Positions 28,046 through 36,111 of a DNA stretch of 64,000 bases are shown here, one piece after another (positions within the stretch are counted from its first letter, which is position 1; each line of letters begins with the position of its first letter). The notes under the pieces were generated by a model. That model ran no database searches. It saw only the letters and a list, made by a program, of their open reading frames with translations, and had not been told where the DNA came from. The position numbers were made by a program, and so were the translations under genes. The stretch is from Hyphomicrobiales bacterium (GTDB taxonomy: Bacteria; Pseudomonadota; Alphaproteobacteria; Rhizobiales; Rhizobiaceae): positions 62,001 to 126,000 of the forward strand of contig UCJA01000016.1 in assembly GCA_900472675.1 (NCBI GenBank). Reading direction: 5' to 3'.

Positions 28046-29284
28046 ATGTCCCCGATACGCCCCCTCATTCCCCTCCTCGTCACCGCCGGCATCCTGATCG
28101 GCGGCAACGGCCTGCAGGGCACCTATATCGCGCTGCGCGGTTCTGCCGAGGGGTTCTCACCCTCCACCATCGGCATGATCGGCGCCGGCTACAGCATCGG
28201 CTTTGCGATCGGCTGCATCTACATCGCGCGGCTTCTTCGCAATATCGGCCATATAAGGACGTTTTCGGCACTTGCGGCAATCAGCGCATCGGCCTCGATC
28301 GGCATGTCGATGTTCGCCGACCCGGTGTTCTGGTTCGTGATGCGCTTCCTGATCGGCATCGCGATTGCCGGGCTATTCGCCACCGTCGAAAGCTGGATCA
28401 ACGCCAAGGTCACCAATGCCAACCGGGCAAGGACGCTGTCGATCTACCGCTTCGTCGATCTCGGCTCGGTTACGATCGCCCAGTACATCATCCCGACCGT
28501 CGGCATCGAAGGGCCGATCATCTTCAACATCATTGCGATCGCGCTGACGCTTTCGCTCGTGCCGATCTCGGTCGCCGACAAGTCGGGTCCCATGCCGCCG
28601 GATCAGATCGCCTTTGATCTGCGCGCCGTATGGCGGATCTCGCCGCTGTCGGTGGTCGGGGTCGTCGCCGTCGGTCTCAGCATGGCGGCGTTTCGCAACA
28701 TCGGCCCGATCTATGCCAAGGAACTCGGCATGAGCATCACGTCGATCGCCACCTTCATGAGCGCCGGGATCATCGGCGGAGTGGTGCTGCAGTATCCGCT
28801 CGGTGTCTACTCCGACAGGCTCGACCGCCGGCGGGTGATCGTCTGGGCGACCATGGGCTCCATCGTTACCGGCGCCTACCTGTCTTTTGGGGCCGGCACC
28901 AGCGAACTTGCCAATATCATCAGCGTTTTCCTGTTCGGCGCCTTCTCCATGCCGCTCTATTCGCTCTGCTCGGCCCACGGCAACGACTTTGCCAAGGAGG
29001 GCGAGCATGCGCTGGTCTCGGCGGGCCTCCTGTTCTTCTGGTCGGTGGGCGCCACCATCGGGCCGCTGCTCGCCGCGGTACTCCTGCAATCCTTTGGCCC
29101 GCGCGCCTTCTTCCTCTACACCTCGTTCATCTTCGCCGGGTTCCTGATCTTCACGCTACAGCGCATGCGTGTGCGCGGCGCCGTTCCGCCCGCGCAGCGG
29201 ACCTGGCGTTTCCGGTCGCTGCTGCGAACCTCCGCCTATTTCAACCGACTGGCGACTCCGCCGGGGAAAGATGAGCAAACGTAA
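28046..29284 (+). CDS. MFS transporter, YcaD-like
   Basis: A 412-residue inner-membrane carrier with 12 hydrophobic helices. The pattern GLQGTYIALRGSAEGFSPST and TVESWINAKVTNANRARTLS is typical of the YcaD-like MFS branch found in alphaproteobacteria. The substrate is unknown. No strong ribosome site precedes the ATG. It is followed 77 nt later by rnd on the same strand. Confidence 0.87.
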   Translation: MSPIRPLIPLLVTAGILIGGNGLQGTYIALRGSAEGFSPSTIGMIGAGYSIGFAIGCIYIARLLRNIGHIRTFSALAAISASASIGMSMFADPVFWFVMRFLIGIAIAGLFATVESWINAKVTNANRARTLSIYRFVDLGSVTIAQYIIPTVGIEGPIIFNIIAIALTLSLVPISVADKSGPMPPDQIAFDLRAVWRISPLSVVGVVAVGLSMAAFRNIGPIYAKELGMSITSIATFMSAGIIGGVVLQYPLGVYSDRLDRRRVIVWATMGSIVTGAYLSFGAGTSELANIISVFLFGAFSMPLYSLCSAHGNDFAKEGEHALVSAGLLFFWSVGATIGPLLAAVLLQSFGPRAFFLYTSFIFAGFLIFTLQRMRVRGAVPPAQRTWRFRSLLRTSAYFNRLATPPGKDEQT

Positions 29285-29361
29285 GGCTTTCGTCCCTGGC
29301 CGGCTTGACATATGCAGCCGGAAGGAGAAGGAAGACTGATAACCTTCACGTGAATGAACCG

Positions 29362-30537
29362 ATGATCGAAACGACCGCCGCACTTGAGGAGGCCTGCGCC
29401 AAGCTGGCCGAATCGGACTTCATCACCATCGACACGGAATTCCTGCGGGAAACCACGTTCTGGCCGCAGCTCTGCCTGATCCAGATGGCAAGCCCGACGG
29501 TGGAGGTGATCGTCGATCCGCTCGCCAAGGGCCTCGATCTCAGCTCCTTCTTCGCGCTGATGGCAAATGCTGCCGTGACCAAGGTCTTCCATGCGGCGCG
29601 GCAGGACATCGAAATCGTCTACCACCTGGGCAACCTGGTGCCGCACCCGATCTTCGATACGCAGGTCGCGGCGATGGTGTGCGGGTTCGGCGATTCCGTC
29701 TCCTACGACCAGCTGGTCACCCGCATCAAGAACGTCCCCATCGACAAATCCTCAAGGTTCACCGACTGGAGCCGTCGCCCCCTCTCGGACAAGCAGCTGG
29801 AATACGCGCTGGCCGACGTCACGCATCTGCGCGATGTCTATCTGTTCCTGAAGCAGCAGCTGGAGCGCGAAGGCCGGGCCCTGTGGCTGACGGAGGAAAT
29901 GGCGATTCTTGAATCGCCCCAGACCTATGACCTGCATCCGGACGATGCCTGGCTGCGGCTAAAGTCGCGCCTGCGCAAGCCGCAGGAACTGGCCGTGCTG
30001 AAGACCGTCACCGCATGGCGGGAACGCGAGGCGCGCAGCCGCAACGTGCCGCGCTCGCGGGTGCTCAAAGACGATGCGATCTATGAAATTGCCCAGCAGC
30101 AGCCGAAGGACACGGATGCCTTGTCGCGATTGAGAACGGTGCCGAAGGGCTGGGAGCGGTCGTCATCGGGCGCTGCGATCGTCGAGGCGGTGAACGCGGC
30201 ATTGGCGCTTCCGAAGACGGAAATGCCGCATCCGCCCAAGCATGTGCACGTGCCGGAAGGCACGGCTGCGGCCGTCGAACTGCTCAAGGTTCTGCTGAAG
30301 CTGATCTCCGACAAGGAAGGCGTCGCCGCCAAGGTGATCGCCAATACGGACGACCTGGAGCGGATTGCCGCCGAGGGAGAAGCCGCAACGGTTGGAGCCC
30401 TGTCCGGCTGGCGGCGCGATCTGTTCGGCGAGACGGCCCTGAAGCTGATCAGCGGCGGTGTTGCGCTGCGCTTCGTCAACAAGAAGGTCGAGGCGGTGGC
30501 GCTCGATGAGCCTGCCGTTACAGCATCCACGGATTGA
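29362..30537 (+). CDS. rnd: ribonuclease D
   Basis: 3'-5' exoribonuclease that trims tRNA and other structured RNA precursors. The 391-residue protein has the DEDD exonuclease domain: FITIDTEFLRE (Asp24, Glu26), FHAARQDIEI, and YALADVTHLRDVY, followed by HRDC-type helices. The ATG at 29362 gives the conserved family start MIETTAALEEAC; a GTG at 29350 is closer to the ribosome-binding stretch GGAGAAGGAAG and is possible. Its last codons overlap the decayed toxin gene on the other strand. Confidence 0.93.
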   Translation: MIETTAALEEACAKLAESDFITIDTEFLRETTFWPQLCLIQMASPTVEVIVDPLAKGLDLSSFFALMANAAVTKVFHAARQDIEIVYHLGNLVPHPIFDTQVAAMVCGFGDSVSYDQLVTRIKNVPIDKSSRFTDWSRRPLSDKQLEYALADVTHLRDVYLFLKQQLEREGRALWLTEEMAILESPQTYDLHPDDAWLRLKSRLRKPQELAVLKTVTAWREREARSRNVPRSRVLKDDAIYEIAQQQPKDTDALSRLRTVPKGWERSSSGAAIVEAVNAALALPKTEMPHPPKHVHVPEGTAAAVELLKVLLKLISDKEGVAAKVIANTDDLERIAAEGEAATVGALSGWRRDLFGETALKLISGGVALRFVNKKVEAVALDEPAVTASTD

Positions 30538-30666
30538 CGAAAGGCACGCCGGCCGCTTCGAACGGGCCGGTATCCCTCGTCGCGACCGTCAGGCCACGCG
30601 CCTGGGCGATGGCCGCAATCGGAGCAGATTGGCTGCTTCCGATATCTGGTTGCTATCCAGTATCAT
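30518..30666 (-). pseudogene. remnant of a VapC/FitB-type PIN toxin
   Basis: After the antitoxin stop, an ATG overlapping it (ATGA) opens MILDSNQISEA, the family N-terminus. The reading frame then switches to give SAPIAAIAQARGLTVATRD and GPFEAAGVPFVNPW before a TAA at 30518, the family C-terminus. Only about 49 codons remain of roughly 140, and 149 nt is not a multiple of three. An internal deletion with frameshift has destroyed the toxin. The last 20 nt overlap the end of rnd. Confidence 0.85.
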
Positions 30667-30938
30667 TCAAAATCGACCCCGCGCGCCGGTGTCTGATCTC
30701 GAGAAAAATCGATCTCCGAAAGTTCGGGATACTTCTCTCCCAGCCGGCGCAAGGCAGTGCCCAGGCCCACACCCGACGTGTCATACGACTCAGTCGGAAG
30801 CCCAGTTTCAATAGCTTGAAGCGCGTCCTGCAAGATGCGTTCCGCCTCGGCCTCGGCACTCGTGCCGCGCGCATCGGCCAGGGCCTCCAGCGCCCGGCTC
30901 GCTTCATCGGACAGGTTTCTCAATGTGATGGCATTCAT
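30663..30938 (-). CDS. FitA/VapB-type antitoxin (ribbon-helix-helix)
   Basis: A 91-residue protein beginning MNAITLRNLSDEASRALEAL, a ribbon-helix-helix antitoxin, with a C-terminal toxin-binding tail (RGVDFE). A strong GGAGGT ribosome site precedes two ATGs; the second has better spacing. The toxin downstream is a remnant, so this antitoxin is orphaned. It could still act in trans or bind its old operator. Confidence 0.85.
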   Translation of the reverse strand: MNAITLRNLSDEASRALEALADARGTSAEAEAERILQDALQAIETGLPTESYDTSGVGLGTALRRLGEKYPELSEIDFSRDQTPARGVDFE

Positions 30939-31011
30939 CATCGCACCTCCGATCTGATAGTCTCGTGCAAATGATACGTCCTCCCCCTTATCTTTACAAC
31001 GCGAGTTCCCC

Positions 31012-32016
31012 ATGACCCCTGCCCTGACAGCCGAGACCGCCGCGCGCTTCGCCACCATCGCACTCGGGCATGTCACGCGGGAATACCCCTACAAGACGGG
31101 CATCGTGCTTTCGGGGCCGGACGGCGCGAAAGTGCCAAGCGAACTTCACCCGATCTTCCACGGCAGCTTCGACTGGCACTCATGCGTGCACAGCTACTGG
31201 ATGCTTGCGCGCATCCTGCAGCGCTTTCCGGATATCGCGCCAGACGCCGAGATCCGAAGCCTGTTCGACAGGATGCTGGTGCCGGAGAAGGTTGCCGGCG
31301 AGTGTGCAACCCTTGCCCATCCGCTCGAGCTCGGGTTTGAGCGCCCCTACGGCTGGGGCTGGTTGCTGAAGCTCGCCGGCGAACTGCAGGATCTGGAGGG
31401 TGGCCGATGGGCCGCCAACCTGCGCCCCCTCACCGAGGTGTTCGTCCAGCGGTTCGAAACCTTCCTGCCGATTGCCACCTATCCGGTGCGGGTCGGCACG
31501 CATTACAACACGGCGTTTGCCCTGCGGCTGGCTGCCGATTATGCGGAAGCGACCGGTGACCATGGCCTGATGCGGCTGCTGCAGGAGACGGCCCTACGCT
31601 GGTACGGGGCGGATGCCGCCTGCCCGGCCTGGGGCGAGCCATCGGGTGACGACTTCCTCTCGTCCGCGCTGATCGAAGCGGAATGCATGCGCCGCCTGAT
31701 GCCGGCCGGCCATTTCCTGCCGTGGTTCGACCGCTTCCTGCCGCAGATTGCGGAGAGCCAGCCTTCGACCCTGTTCTCGCCGGCCTCGGTTTCGGACCGG
31801 ACGGACGGCAAGATCGCCCATCTCGACGGGCTCAACCTGTCGCGCGCCTGGTGCTGGCGCTCGCTGCTCAAGGCTCTGCCGGAGGCGGACCCGCGACGGC
31901 CGATCCTTGCTGCGACGGCTGCGGCACATCTCGACGCCGCGCTGCCGCATGTGGCGGGCGACTATATGGGCGAACACTGGCTGGCGAGCTTTGCGACGCT
32001 GGCGTTCGAGGCCTAG
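31012..32016 (+). CDS. DUF2891 family protein
   Basis: A 334-residue soluble protein of the DUF2891 family. The conserved pattern HPIFHGSFDWHSCVHSYWML near residues 46-65 and RPYGWGWLLKLAGEL near 110-124, then THYNTAFALRLAADYA, suggest an (alpha/alpha)6 barrel, as in sugar-processing enzymes, but no activity is established. It is divergent from the orphan antitoxin and convergent with the DUF2000 gene. No ribosome site stronger than CGCGAG is seen. Confidence 0.87.
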   Translation: MTPALTAETAARFATIALGHVTREYPYKTGIVLSGPDGAKVPSELHPIFHGSFDWHSCVHSYWMLARILQRFPDIAPDAEIRSLFDRMLVPEKVAGECATLAHPLELGFERPYGWGWLLKLAGELQDLEGGRWAANLRPLTEVFVQRFETFLPIATYPVRVGTHYNTAFALRLAADYAEATGDHGLMRLLQETALRWYGADAACPAWGEPSGDDFLSSALIEAECMRRLMPAGHFLPWFDRFLPQIAESQPSTLFSPASVSDRTDGKIAHLDGLNLSRAWCWRSLLKALPEADPRRPILAATAAAHLDAALPHVAGDYMGEHWLASFATLAFEA

Positions 32017-32029
32017 GAAGGGTCCGGCC

Positions 32030-32437
32030 TCAGGGGTGCATGCGGGCGCCCTTGGTGATCTTGTCGACGATCTTCTTATCGGTGCGCAGCGCAAGGCCGA
32101 CCAGTTTCGCATCCTCGGGCGCGAATTGCGCAAAAACCTCACGGTTGGCGGCATCATGGCCGGTTGCGAACATCTCCTCGACGTAGGCCGAGCTTAACAC
32201 CTGCCGCTCGAGGGAGCGGCGGTGAATGGTGCGCAGGGTTTCCTGGTCGGCAGCAAGGATCACCATGGGCTGCACCGAGAGCGGATTGTAGACATTGCCG
32301 CCGGCGTCCCGGTATGCTTGCCCGATGATCTCGGGCGCTTGGGCGACGATCCCGCTGGTCAGAAAGGCGGTGACATTGAGCGCCTGCCAGGGCGCAAGGT
32401 CATCGCGAAGGACGATCGCAATCTTGGTATCGAACAT
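32030..32437 (-). CDS. DUF2000 family protein
   Basis: A 135-residue protein matching DUF2000 (TKIAIVLRDDLAPWQALNV at residues 4-22; later NPLSVQPMVILAADQETL). The fold is related to peptidyl-tRNA hydrolase II but the role is unknown. In other genomes such genes are often divergent from an AraC-type regulator; here only the C-terminal remnant of one remains, facing it across 4 nt. The start at 32437 begins the conserved MFDTKIA. Confidence 0.85.
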   Translation of the reverse strand: MFDTKIAIVLRDDLAPWQALNVTAFLTSGIVAQAPEIIGQAYRDAGGNVYNPLSVQPMVILAADQETLRTIHRRSLERQVLSSAYVEEMFATGHDAANREVFAQFAPEDAKLVGLALRTDKKIVDKITKGARMHP

Positions 32438-32441
32438 GGGT

Positions 32442-32660
32442 ATGAGCTCCCTGCTGTTGGCTTCCGAAGGACAGGCCATAACCGGCCGGGCGGCGACGGG
32501 TCTTGAACTTCGCGCGCGGGCAGACATAGCGCAAGGATTACCGATTGCCGCTGCGGCACTGGACGCGGGATTTGCCGACCAGGCGCATTTCACGCGGCAC
32601 TTCAAGAAGACCTTCGGGATGCCGCCGGGCCGCTGGCTGGCGCTCAGCCGGTTCGCCTGA
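32442..32660 (+). pseudogene. remnant of an AraC-family regulator
   Basis: An open frame of about 72 codons that matches only the last helix-turn-helix of AraC-type proteins: IAQGLPIAAAALDAGFADQA, then HFTRHFKKTFGMPPGRWL. A full protein would be 250-300 residues. The sensor domain and first helix-turn-helix are absent, and the missing part would have to overlap the DUF2000 promoter. Most likely a deletion removed it. A functional mini-protein cannot be excluded. Confidence 0.8.
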
Positions 32661-32687
32661 CGACAGGGGTGCCGGCCGATCGGCGTG

Positions 32688-32775
32688 CTTCAATAGCCCG
32701 TCACAATGGCCTCATCAAAGCTTCATCCAAGCGTCAATCCACTATCACCTCTCCGTCATGGGCGAGCCCTATGGG
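32688..32775 (+). promoter_or_regulatory. array of seven PhoB-type half-sites
   Basis: Seven consecutive 11-bp units each carry TCA at positions 3-5; the T falls at 32690, 32701, 32712, 32723, 32734, 32745 and 32756. This is the spacing of tandem PHO-box half-sites. After the last TCA, 11 nt precede TATGGG (32770-32775), which fits a -10 box. The next gene is a phytase-family secreted esterase. Confidence 0.75.
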
Positions 32776-32815
32776 GGTTCCAGTGTCTTCGACACGCCAA
32801 CCAACAGGTGATCCC

Positions 32816-34171
32816 ATGAATAAACTTCTTGCTTCCGTTGCGCTTGCCGCGCTTTTCGCAGCGCCTGCTTTTGCCGACGACCAGGTTTTCCCCGCCAAGC
32901 TCGCAGGCCAGGCCATCCTGCCTGCCAACACCGTGGTTGCAGCACCAGCCGACGCTGCCGATTTCCTCAAGACCTCCGGCAAGTTCACCACGCCGGACCG
33001 CAAGCGGACGGAAAAGCTCGGCACTGTCGACGGCAAGGACGGCGCCCGCATCACCGACGTCAAGCTGCCGTTCGCCGGCCAGCCGGTCCAGGGCTTTTCC
33101 GGCATCAAGACCATGCCTGACGGCACGTTCTGGACGCTGTCGGACAATGGTTTCGGCTCCAAGGCCAATTCCAGCGACGCCATGCTCTTCCTGCACCAGC
33201 TTTCGTTCGACTGGGCGGCCAACAAGGTCACCGTGCTGAACAACCTGTTCCTCTCGGATCCCAACAAGATCGCGCCCTTCCCAATCGTCATGGAAGGCAG
33301 CAACACCCGTTATCTGACCGGTTCCGATTTCGACATCGAATCCGTCCAGCCCGTCGCTGACGGTTTCTGGGTCGGCGAGGAGTTCGGTCCCTACCTTCTG
33401 AAGTTCGACACCAAGGGCCAGCTGACCGACGTGTTCTCCACGACGCTCGACGGCAAGCCGGTTCTGTCCCCCGACAACCCGCTGATCCAGCTGCCGGGCA
33501 ATCCGACCGCCAAGAACCCTGTCTTCAACCTGAAGCGTTCGGGCGGCTTCGAAGGCCTCGCCCTGTCGAAGGACGGCGGCAAGCTCTACGCGCTTTTGGA
33601 AGGCGGGATCTACAAGGACGACGGCCAGATGGAGAGCGTCGACGGCCATACCGCCATCCGCGTCATCGAATTCGACGTCGCCTCGAAGGCATGGACCGGT
33701 CGCTCGTGGCTCTATCCGTTCGCCGACAAGGGCGTATCGATCGGCGACTTCAACATGCTGGACGCATCCACAGCCCTGGTGATCGAGCGCGACAATGGCG
33801 CCGGCTCCAAGGACAAGGCCTGCGCCGACCCCAAGCAGCCGAAGCCGGATTGCTTCGATGCCCCGGCCGAGCTGAAGCGCGTCTACAAGATCGAGTTCAA
33901 CGATGCCAACGTGGGCAAGTCGGTTCGCAAGATCGGCTATATCGACCTTCTCAACATCCAGGATCCGGACAACAAGAAGAAGGCCGGTTCCAAGGACGGC
34001 GTCTACAACATGCCCTTCGTCACGATCGAGAACGTCGACCGGGTGGATGCAACGCATCTGGTGATCGGCAATGACAACAACCTGCCGTTCTCGGCCGGTC
34101 GCGCCGTCGACAAGGCTGACAACAACGAGTTCAGCCTGATCGAAGCCGGCGAGTTCCTGAACGCGAAGTAA
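32816..34171 (+). CDS. secreted esterase-like phytase-domain protein
   Basis: A 451-residue exported protein with a signal peptide (MNKLLASVALAALFAAPAFA) and the esterase-like-activity-of-phytase domain: GFSGIKTMPDGTFWTLSDNG, SVQPVADGFWVGEEFGPYLL and GGFEGLALSKDGGKLYALLEG, a beta-propeller pattern. It probably acts in the periplasm on phosphate esters; the substrate is unknown. A strong PhoB-type half-site array precedes it, so phosphate starvation is the likely inducer. The ATG at 32816 begins the signal peptide. Confidence 0.9.
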   Translation: MNKLLASVALAALFAAPAFADDQVFPAKLAGQAILPANTVVAAPADAADFLKTSGKFTTPDRKRTEKLGTVDGKDGARITDVKLPFAGQPVQGFSGIKTMPDGTFWTLSDNGFGSKANSSDAMLFLHQLSFDWAANKVTVLNNLFLSDPNKIAPFPIVMEGSNTRYLTGSDFDIESVQPVADGFWVGEEFGPYLLKFDTKGQLTDVFSTTLDGKPVLSPDNPLIQLPGNPTAKNPVFNLKRSGGFEGLALSKDGGKLYALLEGGIYKDDGQMESVDGHTAIRVIEFDVASKAWTGRSWLYPFADKGVSIGDFNMLDASTALVIERDNGAGSKDKACADPKQPKPDCFDAPAELKRVYKIEFNDANVGKSVRKIGYIDLLNIQDPDNKKKAGSKDGVYNMPFVTIENVDRVDATHLVIGNDNNLPFSAGRAVDKADNNEFSLIEAGEFLNAK

Positions 34172-34188
34172 GTCTAAATCCCAGATGC

Positions 34189-34220
34189 GGAGAAGCCCCG
34201 GACGATGCCGAGGCTTCTCC
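34189..34220. terminator. hairpin between converging genes
   Basis: GGAGAAGCC and GGCTTCTCC arms (34189-34197, 34212-34220) with a 14-nt loop and no U-run. It may end both the esterase gene and the small secreted-protein gene opposite. Confidence 0.5.
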
Positions 34221-34243
34221 AGTCCAGTGACGTTCTCAAGCGA

Positions 34244-34501
34244 TCAGCGACCGCCGGGGACCTGGACGATGTAGCGGTCGACCAGCTTCAGGCTGCGGTC
34301 CGGCTGGATGACGTAGGTTTCGCGATAGTCATAGCCGTTCTCGTAGAACTGGTGCGGCACCTGGCTGCCGACCGGCGCCTTCAGCAGCTTGGTGCGGGGC
34401 TGGCCGCCATAGGTGATGCTGCCGTGGATGGGTTCGATCGCAAAAGCGGCAGGTGCGCCGGCAAGGGCAGCCAGAAGGGCAGCCGCAAATACCTTTTTCA
34501 T
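34244..34501 (-). CDS. small secreted protein of unknown function
   Basis: An 85-residue protein with a signal peptide (MKKVFAAALLAALAGAPAAFA) and a 64-residue mature part with several Tyr and Pro (GYDYRETYVIQPDRSLKLVD). I do not recognise a family; small periplasmic proteins of this look are common in rhizobia. The coding call rests on the clear signal peptide and conserved-looking composition. Confidence 0.72.
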   Translation of the reverse strand: MKKVFAAALLAALAGAPAAFAIEPIHGSITYGGQPRTKLLKAPVGSQVPHQFYENGYDYRETYVIQPDRSLKLVDRYIVQVPGGR

Positions 34502-34631
34502 GATGTCATTCCTTTGGAAATTTTCTCAAGCCGGGCTTTTCGTCCGGCATCATTTCCAGATGGGAATGCTTTGCCCGCTCTGCAATCGATCGATTGTGAC
34601 CGCAGCGTTCCGGATCGTTGAACAAACCGTG

Positions 34632-34655
34632 AGCGAGCACCCGGGCGTCCGTCCC
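34632..34655. repeat. 24-nt repeat, copy 1
   Basis: Core AGCGAGC-R-CCCGGGCGTCCG, matching copy 2 at 36083-36106 in 21 of 24 positions. It is GC-rich and can form a hairpin; it lies 40 nt past the stop of the HEAT-repeat gene. Confidence 0.55.
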
Positions 34656-34694
34656 GTGCCAATCTCCCCACGCATTCGCTCTCGCTGGTAACTC

Positions 34695-35972
34695 TCACCA
34701 CTTCAGGATGTTGTTGAGCGTCGGAGACGACTTGAAGCTTCTGTTGAAGTTGGTGGAGGGGTCGTTGAGCTGCTTGACGATATCGCTCTTCTGCTCCGAC
34801 GGCAGCGCCACGCCGGACTGCCGCAGGATGAGGATCTGGTTGCTTGCCGTGTTTTCGTCGATGGCGTCCTTGGCGGCATCGATGCTCGGCTGGACGGCGC
34901 GGGGATCCTGCAGGCGGTAGAGGAAATCAGCCGCCTGGTAGCGGATGGTCTTGTCCGGGTCGGATGCCGCCTGCACGAGTATCGGGAAATCCTCCGTCGT
35001 CAGCTTTGCCGACAGGCCCGGCCCCCGCTTCGGGTCGGCCCGGATCATCTCGGCAAGGGCATAGATCACGCCGAGCCGGATGCGATAATCGTCCGGCGAG
35101 GCGCGCAAGGTGGACATCATCATGGGCACGGCGTCTTCGCTGGCCGAGACCAGCAGGTCGCGGGAATTGCGCCGCTCGAAGGTATCGTCCGCGCGGAGAC
35201 TTGCGAGCGCAGCCTGGATGCGCTCGGGCGACACGGGGACCGCCGGCTCCTGCGCGTAGGCCGCCTGGTCCCACCAGGCGCCGAGCGCCTTACCCTCCAC
35301 GGCTGCCCCCGGAGACAGCATGTCCTGCTCGGCCAAGAGAACGACGGAACCGTTCTTGACCTGGCGCGCCTTGTAGTCGAACCGCCACTGTACCGGCTTG
35401 CCGTCGTCGAACGCCGCACGGATGACCGTCGTGTCTCCGATCAGCTCAAAGTATTCCTTGCCCTCCTCCTTCTCGGTGGTATCGACCTGCATCCGCATCT
35501 GCTGGCTTTTCAGCGACGTGCCGATGCCAAGGAATTTTATGCGCCGCACATGAACATCGCGATAGATGTAGAGCGGCTCATCGTCGATGATGCGGATGTC
35601 GGCGACATGCGAGAAGTCACCGCTAATCTCGCCCTTCATCACGGCGGGCTCTTCGTTGGGCGTATATTGCTGCAGGACGAGAAACAGCAGCACGGCCATC
35701 GCGCCGGCTCCTGTTACCGACCAACCGGCCCAGGTGCCGGCTATCTTGGCACCGAATGCCGCAAGCACCAGCCCGAAGCCGACGCAAATGGTCAGCGACG
35801 ATGCGACCTGGCTCTTTCCGACGAGGAGGATTGCGGTGCCCAGCAACACGAGGAACAGGCCGACGGCGACGCCGGCATAGAAGTACTTCTCGGGAAAGTT
35901 GTTTTCCGGCGATGGTCCGACGGCTGCCTTGCCGCCCGGATCGAGCGGACTGTCCTCACCTGCCACTGCCAT
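34695..35972 (-). CDS. membrane-anchored HEAT-repeat protein
   Basis: A 425-residue protein of unknown function. The N-terminal part has three hydrophobic segments (about residues 31-52, 55-78, 83-101), followed by a soluble region (VADIRIIDDEPLYIYRDVHV) of probable beta structure, then alpha-helical HEAT-like repeats from about 250 (AVPMMMSTLRASPDDYRIRL, DFPILVQAASDPDKTIRYQA, DFLYRLQDPRAVQPSIDAAK). This suggests a membrane-tethered scaffold. It precedes ppx with 139 nt between, on the same strand. Confidence 0.75.
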   Translation of the reverse strand: MAVAGEDSPLDPGGKAAVGPSPENNFPEKYFYAGVAVGLFLVLLGTAILLVGKSQVASSLTICVGFGLVLAAFGAKIAGTWAGWSVTGAGAMAVLLFLVLQQYTPNEEPAVMKGEISGDFSHVADIRIIDDEPLYIYRDVHVRRIKFLGIGTSLKSQQMRMQVDTTEKEEGKEYFELIGDTTVIRAAFDDGKPVQWRFDYKARQVKNGSVVLLAEQDMLSPGAAVEGKALGAWWDQAAYAQEPAVPVSPERIQAALASLRADDTFERRNSRDLLVSASEDAVPMMMSTLRASPDDYRIRLGVIYALAEMIRADPKRGPGLSAKLTTEDFPILVQAASDPDKTIRYQAADFLYRLQDPRAVQPSIDAAKDAIDENTASNQILILRQSGVALPSEQKSDIVKQLNDPSTNFNRSFKSSPTLNNILKW

Positions 35973-36082
35973 GTTCGAGCCCCCTCGAAGCCAACACCAA
36001 CAACCGGCATACGTAATGGGGCAAGGATGAGCCGGATCCGCGCTCTTGGCAACCTTTCAATTTCGACGAGCATAACGATGTC

Positions 36083-36106
36083 AGCGAGCGCCCGGGCGTC
36101 CGCCCA
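36083..36106. repeat. 24-nt repeat, copy 2
   Basis: Second copy of the GC-rich repeat, 5 nt after the ppx stop. On the minus strand the arms GCC(U)GGGC and GCCCGGGC close a GGAC tetraloop, giving an 8-bp stem that could act as a U-less terminator. Confidence 0.55.
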
Positions 36107-36111
36107 GGCTG

